Shown: positions 1 through 5,946 of the stretch, piece by piece
Layout: the number at the start of each line of letters is the position of its first letter
Position numbering within the stretch: the stretch's first letter is position 1
From: CAXYVC01 sp964292295
Lineage (GTDB): Bacteria > Acidobacteriota > Holophagae > Holophagales > Holophagaceae
Direction: 5' to 3'
Assembly: GCA_964292295.1 (NCBI GenBank)
Contig: CAXYVC010000089.1
Location: 1 to 11,307, forward strand
Length of the DNA: 11,307 bases
Position numbers and translations under genes: made by a program
Notes under the pieces: model-generated
What the model was told of the DNA's origin: nothing
Database searches by the model: none
The model's input: only the letters and a program-made list of their open reading frames with translations

Positions 1-60
1 CGGGGCGGCGGGCAGGGCGGCGGACAGCACAAGGGCGAGGGGGAGCAGGGGCAGCTTCAT
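1..60 (-). CDS. 5' end of a secreted or lipid-anchored protein gene (partial)
   Basis: Reading leftward from an ATG at 60, the frame stays open to the window edge and gives 20 residues: MKLPLLPLALVLSAALPAAP. This looks like the start of a signal peptide, with one Lys followed by a leucine/alanine-rich hydrophobic core and small residues suited to signal peptidase. A good ribosome binding site (GGAGG, about 6 nt before the ATG) supports the start. The gene begins 80 bp after the stop of the histidine kinase on the same strand, so the two may be co-transcribed. A weak TATGCT -10-like hexamer lies between them, without a convincing -35. Nothing of the mature protein is visible, so its function is unknown; it is at least likely to be exported across the inner membrane. 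Confidence 0.6.
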   Translation of the reverse strand, partial: MKLPLLPLALVLSAALPAAP

Positions 61-140
61 GGGGGGCCTCCGGGGTGTCTCCCGTAGCATAGCCAGCCTC
101 GATAGCGCTTCGGGGCCACGACGGAACCTGACGGGGTTGT

Positions 141-2204
141 CTAGGATGCGCTTCGTGCGGGCAGTCCCAGGCCGAAGCGGCTGCCCTGGGGCAGGGGTCC
201 AAAGAAGGCTTCGCCGCCGTGGTCCTGGGCGATGCGCCGGGCGATGGCGAGGCCCAGGCCGGTGCCCTTGCGCTTGGTGCTGAAGTACGGCTCGAAGAGC
301 CGCGCGCGCTGTTCCTCGGGGATGCCGGGGCCCGCGTCGTCCACCTCGAAGCGCAGGCGCTCGCCGGCCACCCGGAGGCCCAGGCGGATGCGGCCCCGTC
401 CCTCCAGGGCGCCCAGGGCGTTGTCCACGTAGTTGATGAGGGCGCGCTTCACCATGTCGCCGTCCCAGCGCGCGGGCAACGCCTGGGGCGGCACGTCCAG
501 CTCCCAGGCCACGCCCGGGTGGTCGTGGGCGTAGAGGGCGTGGACCTGGTGCAGCAGCTCGCCCGCGTCCAGCTCCCGGGGCTGGGGCGAGGGCAGCTTG
601 GCGAAGCGGCTGAAGCTGTCCACGAGGCGGCTCAGGCTCTCCACCTCGGTCAGCACGGTCTCCGCCCCCTCGGCCACGCTCCGGGCGTCCAGGCGCCCGT
701 CCCGGCTGCGGCGCAGCAGGCGCTGGGCGGTGAGCTTGATGGGGGTCAGCGGGTTCTTCACCTCGTGGGCCATGCGCCGGGCCACCTCCTGCCAGGCGGC
801 ACGCTTCTCCGCCTGGGCCAGGAGGCTGAGGTCCTCCAGCACCGCCAGCTCGCCGCCGCTCTGCAGGGGCAGCACCACGGCGCGCACGGGGCGCCCTTCG
901 CCCTCTCCGCCGAGGCGCAGCTCCTCCTGGCGGGCGCGGCGGTCCTCCCGCACGGCCTGCACCAGGGAGGGCAGGCCGCCCATGCGGGGCTGGGGGGCCA
1001 GTTCCGTCCAGGGGCAGGCGATGGGGACCCAGTCCTCCAGGCCCAGCCAGGCGCGGGCGGCCGGGTTGCAGGTGCGCAGCTCCCCGTCCCGCTGCCAGCT
1101 CAGGACGCCCACGGGCAGGGCCTCCAGCAGCTGCACCTGGTAGGCGCGCTGGCGCTCCAGGCGCTCGGCCTGGCTCTGGATGGCCTCCCGCTGGCTGCGC
1201 AGGTCCCGGGTCATGGTGTTGAAGCTGCGGGAGAGCAGGGCCAGCTCATCCTCGCCCTCCTCGGGAAGCTGCACCTCCAGGTCCCCGGTGCCCACGCGCT
1301 GGGCGGCCTTGGCCAGGGCGCGTACGGGCTCGGAGATGGTGCGGCTGAGGGTGAGGCCCACCCACACCGAGGTGAAGAGCGTGAGCAGCGTGAGCAGCAG
1401 GAAGGTGTCCTGGGGCAGGGTTTCCAGGGATTCCCGCCCCGTGTGGACCTGGGCCGCCTCCTCTGCCCGGCGCTCCAGGCGCGTGGCGGATTCCAGCAGG
1501 GGCCGGGGCATCAGCACGCCGGCGATGGAGCCGGCGCCGGGCCCGTTCCGGGGCCCCGCCTGGAGCAGCCACACGCCATCCGGCGTCTCCGCCTGCCCCG
1601 AAGCGTTCGGCGCCAGGGACGGCAGGGCCGGCGGCACCCGACCCGGAGCCAGATCGAAGCCCCCCCCGGCACGGGCCAGCAGGTCCAGCCCCGCGCGGCC
1701 GCGCAACTCCGCCAGGGGGGCCGTCTCCTCCGGGGGCAGGCGCTTCAGGCCCTCCGCCAGGCGCTGCGCCTGCTGGGCCTGGAAGGCCTCGGAGATCCGT
1801 GCGCCGTCCCGGATCACCTGCTGGGTCTCGGGCAGGAACCAGCGGGCGACGTTCTTGCTGATGAAGTTCCGCCCGATGAGGAAGAGCATCAGGCTCGGCG
1901 CCAGGCAGACGCCGAAGAGGGCCAGCACCAGACGGGTGCGGATGCGGGCGCCCAGGATGCCCTTGCGGCGCTCGAAATAGAGCTTGGCCAGGCTGCGGGC
2001 CACGATGAAGAGCAGGGTGGCGATGGCCAGGGTGTTGGCCAGGCCCACGGCGGGCAGGGCCCAGCGGCTGGGGGCGTCCACCCCGGCGGAGACCTGGAGG
2101 CTGAGCACCTTGTAGGCCCGCACGATGAACCAGATGAGCACCGCCAGGCCCACGGCCGCGTACAGGCGGTTCAGTTCGGGATGGCGCTTGGGGCGGAAGG
2201 GCAT
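141..2204 (-). CDS. NtrY-like membrane sensor histidine kinase
   Basis: The 687-residue protein has the layout of NtrY-type two-component sensors. Hydrophobic helices lie at about 14-36, 48-70 and 90-112. A periplasmic or sensor stretch runs to about 265, followed by a last membrane helix at about 267-288. A HAMP linker follows at about 288-340 (SRTISEPVRAL to SFNTMTRDL), then a degenerate PAS region at about 352-460. The HisKA dimerisation domain carries the phospho-acceptor H480 in MAHEVKNPLTPIKL. The ATPase domain has an N box (NYVDNAL, 591-597), G1 (DDAGPGIP, 622-629), an F box (LFEPYFSTK, 636-644) and G2 (GTGLGLAIA, 647-655). All catalytic boxes are intact. The expected NtrX-type response regulator is not adjacent: a signal-peptide gene lies downstream and a divergent methyltransferase upstream. 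The ATG at 2204 gives the first membrane helix a normal short cytoplasmic N-terminus, and an AGGAAGAG lies upstream. The signal sensed cannot be told from sequence. Confidence 0.9.
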   Translation of the reverse strand: MPFRPKRHPELNRLYAAVGLAVLIWFIVRAYKVLSLQVSAGVDAPSRWALPAVGLANTLAIATLLFIVARSLAKLYFERRKGILGARIRTRLVLALFGVCLAPSLMLFLIGRNFISKNVARWFLPETQQVIRDGARISEAFQAQQAQRLAEGLKRLPPEETAPLAELRGRAGLDLLARAGGGFDLAPGRVPPALPSLAPNASGQAETPDGVWLLQAGPRNGPGAGSIAGVLMPRPLLESATRLERRAEEAAQVHTGRESLETLPQDTFLLLTLLTLFTSVWVGLTLSRTISEPVRALAKAAQRVGTGDLEVQLPEEGEDELALLSRSFNTMTRDLRSQREAIQSQAERLERQRAYQVQLLEALPVGVLSWQRDGELRTCNPAARAWLGLEDWVPIACPWTELAPQPRMGGLPSLVQAVREDRRARQEELRLGGEGEGRPVRAVVLPLQSGGELAVLEDLSLLAQAEKRAAWQEVARRMAHEVKNPLTPIKLTAQRLLRRSRDGRLDARSVAEGAETVLTEVESLSRLVDSFSRFAKLPSPQPRELDAGELLHQVHALYAHDHPGVAWELDVPPQALPARWDGDMVKRALINYVDNALGALEGRGRIRLGLRVAGERLRFEVDDAGPGIPEEQRARLFEPYFSTKRKGTGLGLAIARRIAQDHGGEAFFGPLPQGSRFGLGLPARSAS

Positions 2205-2247
2205 GGGCGGCTCTTCCTGCAGGCTACCCTGGAAGCGGAGGATGCGG

Positions 2248-3483
2248 ATGGCGGAAGGAGTGAGTCCCTTCGAGGCGCGGGTGGCGCGCCTGCGGGCCCT
2301 GGAGGCCGGGGAGGGCGAAGGGCGGTGGAGCGAGCTGACGCTGGGGGACGCGCGCGTCCCCTGCCTCGCCCGGGCCTTCTGGACCTCCCGCCAGCGCCAG
2401 GCCCACGCCCTGCACGAGGTGAGCTACCGCGCCTGCTACAAGCCCCAGCTCCCGCGCCACTTCATCGAACGGCTCACGGCGCCCGGCGATCGGGTGTACG
2501 ACCCCTTCGGGGGCCGGGGCACCACCGCCCTGGAGGCGGCGCTCCTGGGGCGCAGGGTGGCCTCCAACGACGTGAATCCCCTGAGCCGCATCCTGCTGGA
2601 GCCCCGCCTGGACCCGCCGGAGGTGCAGGAGGTGGCCGCGCGCCTGGCGGAGATCCCGAAGGCCGGTTCCGCCGGGGACGGCCTGGACCTCGGGATGTTC
2701 TACCACCCCGACACGGAGGCCGAGCTGCGCGCCCTGCGTTCCTGGATCCTGGACCGGGAGGCCATGGGAGCGCTTGACCGCGCGGACCGCTGCATCCGCA
2801 TGGTGGCCACCAACCGTCTCACGGGGCACAGCCCCGGCTTCTTCAGCGTGTACACGCTGCCCCCCAACCAGGCCACCAGCGCCGAGCGGCAGCGCCTCAT
2901 CAACGCGCGCCGGGGCCAGGTGCCGCCGTACCGGGACACGCATGCGCTGATCCTGAAGAAGACGCGACAGCTCCTGTCCGGTCTCGGGCCCGCTGAGCGC
3001 GCGGCGCTGGCCCGCGCCGCCGCGGATGCGCGGCTGGTCACGGGGGACGCCCGCGCCACGCCGCTGGCCGCGGAAAGCGTGGCCCTCACGGTCACCTCGC
3101 CCCCCTTCCTGGACGTGGTGGACTACGCCGGCGACAACTGGCTGCGCTGCTGGTTCAACGGCCTGGACGCCGCCGTCCTGGGGGAGGCCATCACCGCCCC
3201 CCGCGCCCTGGATGCCTGGGCCGAGGCCATGGGTGCCGTGCTGCGGGAGCTCTTCCGCGTGACCCGGCCCGGCGGCCACGTGGCCTTCGAGGTGGGCGAG
3301 GTGCGCAAGGGGACGCTGCGCCTGGAAGAGGTGGTGCTGCCCCTCGGGCTGGAGGCGGGCTTCCGGGCTCTCGGCGTGCTGGTGAACGAACAGGCCTTCA
3401 CCAAGACCGCCCACATCTGGGGCGTGGGCAACAACGCCGAGGGCACCAACAGCAACCGCATCGCGCTCTTCGAGAAGGCCTGA
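2248..3483 (+). CDS. Putative DNA (N4-cytosine/N6-adenine) methyltransferase, solitary
   Basis: The 411-residue protein carries the two signature motifs of SAM-dependent amino-methyltransferases. Motif I is DPFGGRGTT (85-93), the SAM-binding loop, with a following acidic residue in VASNDVNPLS (104-113). Motif IV is TSPPFLDVVDY (283-293), the catalytic (S/D/N)PP(Y/F) loop; the TSPP form is typical of DNA N4-cytosine enzymes but not decisive. A region of about 170 residues separates them, including FFSVYTLPPNQATSAERQR (198-216), and may hold target recognition. The order I then IV is the reverse of the common beta class. No restriction endonuclease or specificity subunit is in the window, so this looks like a stand-alone methylase; an RNA substrate is possible but less likely. 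I chose the ATG at 2248 because GGAGG sits about 6 nt before it; the ATG at 2242 is too close to that site, and longer in-frame starts run into the divergent kinase gene. Confidence 0.75.
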   Translation: MAEGVSPFEARVARLRALEAGEGEGRWSELTLGDARVPCLARAFWTSRQRQAHALHEVSYRACYKPQLPRHFIERLTAPGDRVYDPFGGRGTTALEAALLGRRVASNDVNPLSRILLEPRLDPPEVQEVAARLAEIPKAGSAGDGLDLGMFYHPDTEAELRALRSWILDREAMGALDRADRCIRMVATNRLTGHSPGFFSVYTLPPNQATSAERQRLINARRGQVPPYRDTHALILKKTRQLLSGLGPAERAALARAAADARLVTGDARATPLAAESVALTVTSPPFLDVVDYAGDNWLRCWFNGLDAAVLGEAITAPRALDAWAEAMGAVLRELFRVTRPGGHVAFEVGEVRKGTLRLEEVVLPLGLEAGFRALGVLVNEQAFTKTAHIWGVGNNAEGTNSNRIALFEKA

Positions 3484-3500
3484 GGGCTCCCCTTCGCGCG

Positions 3501-3911
3501 TCAGGTCGCCTTGGTGTAGAGCGCCGCGTCCTCGCCATCGCGGTAGTAGCCGCGGCGCAGGCCCACCTCGCGCCAGCCCTCGGCCTCGTACAGGGCCCGG
3601 GCGGCCAGGTTGGAGACGCGCACCTCCAGGTGCAGGGTGTCGATGCCTGCGGCGCACAGGCCCGCCTCGCTGGCGCGGAGCAGGGCGCGCCCGAGGCCCT
3701 GGCGGCGGGCGGAAGGGGCCACGGCCAGGCGCACCAGCTCGGCCTCGCCCGCCACGGGGATGGCCCGCCAGCGGGCCCAGCCCTGTTCCGGGAGCATCCA
3801 GAGGCGCTCGTCCTCCTCCAGGGCGCCCCAGGTGTCGCCGAAGGTCTCCCGGTCCAGGGCCTCCGCCCAGGCGGGCAGGGCGCTGCCGGGGCCGAGGAGG
3901 ACGCCGTTCAC
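3501..3911 (-). CDS. rimI: Ribosomal-protein-S18-alanine N-acetyltransferase (RimI family)
   Basis: The 136-residue protein is a GNAT-fold acetyltransferase that transfers acetyl from acetyl-CoA to a protein N-terminus; in E. coli the substrate is ribosomal protein S18. Motif A, the acetyl-CoA pyrophosphate loop, is seen as VAPSARRQGLGRALL (64-78, R/QxxGxG). It is followed by LEVRVSNLAARALYEAEGW (95-113), with the conserved Asn and Tyr, and by the RimI-like ending LRRGYYRDGEDAALYTK. The start is a GTG at 3911 that overlaps the tsaB stop in a GTGA junction, which implies translational coupling. Longer frames would run through tsaB. The protein is slightly shorter than the usual 145-160 residues, with a trimmed N-terminus. 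Pairing with tsaB is common and supports RimI over another GNAT, but the substrate is inferred from the family. The gene converges on the methyltransferase with a 17-bp gap. Confidence 0.88.
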   Translation of the reverse strand: MNGVLLGPGSALPAWAEALDRETFGDTWGALEEDERLWMLPEQGWARWRAIPVAGEAELVRLAVAPSARRQGLGRALLRASEAGLCAAGIDTLHLEVRVSNLAARALYEAEGWREVGLRRGYYRDGEDAALYTKAT

Positions 3912-4606
3912 CGGGCGTGGCCCCGGCGCAGGGCCTCGGGCAGGTGGGCGCTGGCCTCGGGGAAGTTCACCTCCGCGTCCGTCTCCCGCAGGTAGAAGGG
4001 CACGAGGCGGGCTTCCGGCGGCCGCTGCGGCAGAAGGCGGCACAGCTCGGCGAGGGCTGCCAGGGTGGCGCCGGCCTCGTCGGCCAGGGGCAGGGGCGGG
4101 CGGCCCAGGGCGGCCTCGGCGCGCTCCCGGAAGGGGCTTGGGGCCCACCAGGCCCGGCTTCCCAGGCGCTCGGAAAGGGCTTCGAGGGGATGCCGCGCGG
4201 CCTCGGCCTCGGCGCCTTCCGGTCCCCAGGGCTGGACGAAGGCTTCACCCCGCTGGCCGTCCAGCAGGATCCACGCGGGCGCCTGGAAGCCTCCCGCGCG
4301 GAGGGTGCGTGCGCGCAGCTCGAAGGCGCTGAAGCCCCAGGTGGGCAGGCCCGCCAGGCCGAGGCCTTCCGCCGTGGCCACGCCGATGCGCAGGCTCGTG
4401 AAGCCGCCGGGGCCCACGCAGACGGCCACGCCGGTGAGGTCGGAAGGGGTCGCACCGGCCTCCGCCAGGAGGCTTGAGAGGCCCGGAAGCAGGACGGCGC
4501 TGTGGCTCTTGCCCACGCCCGCCTCGAGACGGCGTGTCCAGCAGGCGGCGCCCCGCAGAAGGGCGAGGTGGAGGAAGGCGGTGGTGGTGTCGAGGCCGAG
4601 GATCAT
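3908..4606 (-). CDS. tsaB: tRNA t6A37 threonylcarbamoyltransferase complex subunit TsaB
   Basis: The 232-residue protein is the TsaB (YeaZ) subunit, an inactive ASKHA-fold partner that binds TsaD and TsaE. The complex attaches threonylcarbamoyl to A37 of ANN-decoding tRNAs in the cytoplasm. Evidence: the start MILGLDTTTAFLHLALL matches the family's MILxIDTS/TT opening. H36 follows in SHSAVLLPGL. The signature loop is GPGGFTSLRIG (65-75; family consensus GPGSFTGLRIG, so two positions differ). PFYLRE (203-208) matches the late P-x-YLR motif. The ATG at 4606 is chosen because it gives exactly the canonical N-terminus; an upstream ATG at 4699 would add 31 atypical residues. There is no Shine-Dalgarno-like sequence before 4606, which is odd for this neighbourhood. 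The gene follows rpmB by 99 bp and overlaps rimI by 4 nt. TsaD, TsaE and TsaC are not in the window. Confidence 0.92.
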   Translation of the reverse strand: MILGLDTTTAFLHLALLRGAACWTRRLEAGVGKSHSAVLLPGLSSLLAEAGATPSDLTGVAVCVGPGGFTSLRIGVATAEGLGLAGLPTWGFSAFELRARTLRAGGFQAPAWILLDGQRGEAFVQPWGPEGAEAEAARHPLEALSERLGSRAWWAPSPFRERAEAALGRPPLPLADEAGATLAALAELCRLLPQRPPEARLVPFYLRETDAEVNFPEASAHLPEALRRGHAR

Positions 4607-4635
4607 GGGGTGCCGCAGAAGGGGGGGAGTACGCG

Positions 4636-4662
4636 CCAAAGCGGCCACGCGGGCCGCTTCGG
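4636..4662 (-). terminator. Hairpin between rpmB and tsaB, possible terminator or attenuator
   Basis: On the minus strand an 11-bp stem (CCGAAGCGGCC pairing with GGCCGCTTTGG, one G-T pair) encloses the 5-nt loop CGCGT. It lies in the 99-bp gap after rpmB. The only T run (TTT) is inside the stem and no U tract follows, so it may be a weak terminator, an mRNA 3'-end stabiliser or an attenuator that lowers tsaB-rimI expression relative to rpmB. Confidence 0.5.
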
Positions 4663-4705
4663 AAAGCCGCTCGGGCGGGTGCGGGGCACGCCGCCTCAAG
4701 GGGGG

Positions 4706-4897
4706 CTAGACGTTCTTGGTGACCTTGCCCGCCTGGAGGCAGGAGGTGCACACGCGGATGCGCTTGGGCACGCCGGCCACCAGGGCGCGCACGGTCTGGA
4801 GGTTCGGATTCCAGCGGCGGTTGGTGATGTTGTTGGCGTGACTGACGTTGTGGCCGAAGGTGGGCTTCTTGCCGCAAATTTCACACTGACGGGACAT
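4706..4897 (-). CDS. rpmB: 50S ribosomal protein L28 (zinc-binding form)
   Basis: The 63-residue protein starts MSRQCEICGKKPTFGHNVSH and continues with NRRWNPNLQTVRA, the conserved L28 core that contacts 23S rRNA in the large subunit. It is the Cys-containing (C+) form: C5-x2-C8 near the start and C50-x2-C53 near the end make a zinc-ribbon-like set of four ligands. Length is normal for short bacterial L28. The ATG at 4897 has AGAGG about 7 nt upstream and gives the family N-terminus; the open frame extends much further upstream but only as antisense to dprA. It is divergent from dprA (138-bp gap), is followed by tsaB-rimI on the same strand, and has a candidate promoter 45-70 bp upstream. The usual companion rpmG is not adjacent. 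Confidence 0.97.
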   Translation of the reverse strand: MSRQCEICGKKPTFGHNVSHANNITNRRWNPNLQTVRALVAGVPKRIRVCTSCLQAGKVTKNV

Positions 4898-4941
4898 GGT
4901 CAACCTCTCGTTTCCGGGTACGGCACTGCCAAAGGTGAACC

Positions 4942-4969
4942 AGTCTACCAGGAGGGGCTGGATTCTCAA
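4942..4969 (-). promoter_or_regulatory. Candidate sigma-70-type promoter of rpmB
   Basis: On the minus strand TTGAGA (4964-4969) and TAGACT (4942-4947) are separated by 16 bp. They match four of six or better of the -35/-10 consensus positions, and lie about 45 bp before the rpmB start. The -10 and the bases after it (TAGACTGGT) are identical to those in front of rplS, with the same spacer length. No start site has been measured. Confidence 0.5.
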
Positions 4970-5035
4970 GGTCTTTTCCCGGGCCCTTGCGTGGCGCGCG
5001 CTGCGGGGCGAAGGTGGCGGATCCCCCGAGCTTCC

Positions 5036-5863
5036 ATGGATCCCGTCTGGTCCCTCGCCTTCACGCTGCCCACCTGGCGCGAGCGCCGGAAGGCGGAGCT
5101 GTGGGCCGTGCTCCAGGAAGGCGGCCACCCCGCCCTGGCCGAGGCCGAGGCGCGGGAACTGGAGCGTCTCCGCGCCGGGCTTCCCCGGATCCGGGAGCGG
5201 GCGGAGGCGCTGGGCGCACGGCTGCTGCTGGCGGGGGATCCCGAGGCCGAGCGGCTGCTGGCGCCTTTGCCGTACCCCGTGGCGCTCTGGGTGCGCGGGA
5301 CGCTTCCTCCCGCTTCCGCCGTGGCGGTGGTGGGCAGCCGGGATGCGAGCCCCCGGGGCCGCGCCCGGGCGAGGGCCTGGGCTGAGGTGCTCACCCGGGC
5401 GCAGGTGGGCGTGCTCTCGGGCCTGGCCCGGGGCATCGACGGCGCCGCCCACGAGGGGGCCCTGGAGGCGGGGCCCACCTGGGCGGTGCTGGGCTCGGGC
5501 CTCGACCGCCCCTATCCGCCGGAGCATGCGGGGCTCCTGGAGCGCCTGGTGGCCGCGGGCGGCGGCGTCCTCAGCCCCTTCCCTCCGGGTGCCGGTCCGA
5601 AGCCCTGGCACTTCCCCCGGCGGAACCTGCTGCTGGCGGCCTGGAGCCGGGGCGTGCTGGTGGTGGAGGGGACGCTGCGCAGCGGCTCCCTGGTCACGGC
5701 CAAGCTGGCGCTGGATCTGGGGAAGGATCTCTGGGCCTGCCCGGGCTGGCCGGAGGATCCGCGGGCGGAGGGGCCCAATGCCCTGCTGCGGGAGGGCGCC
5801 GCGCGCGCGGTGACGCGGCCCGAGGAGCTGCTGGAGGACCTCTCCGCCCTCGTGCGCGCGTGA
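5036..5863 (+). CDS. dprA: DNA processing protein DprA (Smf), short form
   Basis: The 275-residue protein is a DprA/Smf Rossmann-fold protein. It binds incoming single-stranded DNA during natural transformation and loads RecA. Visible family motifs are VAVVGSRDASPRG (96-108), the GSR nucleotide-type loop; GVLSGLARGIDGAAHEGAL (125-143); AVLGSGLDRPYPPEH (150-164); and FPRRNLLLAAWSRGVLVVEG (193-212). The last is followed by SGSLVTAKLALDLGKDLWACPG (216-237), part of the dimer and DNA interface. After GPNALLREGAARAV the chain stops at RPEELLEDLSALVRA, so the C-terminal winged-helix domain present in many DprA proteins is missing. The N-terminal region is short and lacks an obvious helix-hairpin-helix. 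The ATG at 5036 is the only good in-frame start near the first conserved residues, although its ribosome binding site is weak. It lies 83 bp before topA, a linkage common in bacteria; co-transcription is likely. Confidence 0.93.
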   Translation: MDPVWSLAFTLPTWRERRKAELWAVLQEGGHPALAEAEARELERLRAGLPRIRERAEALGARLLLAGDPEAERLLAPLPYPVALWVRGTLPPASAVAVVGSRDASPRGRARARAWAEVLTRAQVGVLSGLARGIDGAAHEGALEAGPTWAVLGSGLDRPYPPEHAGLLERLVAAGGGVLSPFPPGAGPKPWHFPRRNLLLAAWSRGVLVVEGTLRSGSLVTAKLALDLGKDLWACPGWPEDPRAEGPNALLREGAARAVTRPEELLEDLSALVRA

Positions 5864-5946
5864 GCGCCCGCCCGCGCCCGCGCGAGGCAGGGCCTTGACC
5901 GCCGTGGGATGATCCCCTTCTGTAGTGCACGGAAGGGAGCCCCGCC

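Noticed and set aside
2205..2247. Divergent promoter pair between the kinase and the methyltransferase
   Set aside because: The 43-bp gap has no convincing -35/-10 pair on either strand; promoters may lie inside the opposite coding regions, but I cannot point to them.
219..2777. 852-codon plus-strand open frame across the kinase and the start of the methyltransferase
   Set aside because: It is antisense to a kinase with every catalytic box intact, its translation is low-complexity Gly/Gln/Ala/Leu/Arg-rich with no motif, and long antisense frames are expected in high-GC DNA.
2224..3657. 477-codon minus-strand frame opposite the methyltransferase
   Set aside because: Shadow of a gene with clear SAM-binding and catalytic motifs; the composition is typical of antisense translation in high-GC sequence.
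5864..5946. Terminator between dprA and topA
   Set aside because: The gap is G+C-rich with short GC repeats, but I find no stem long enough followed by a T run.
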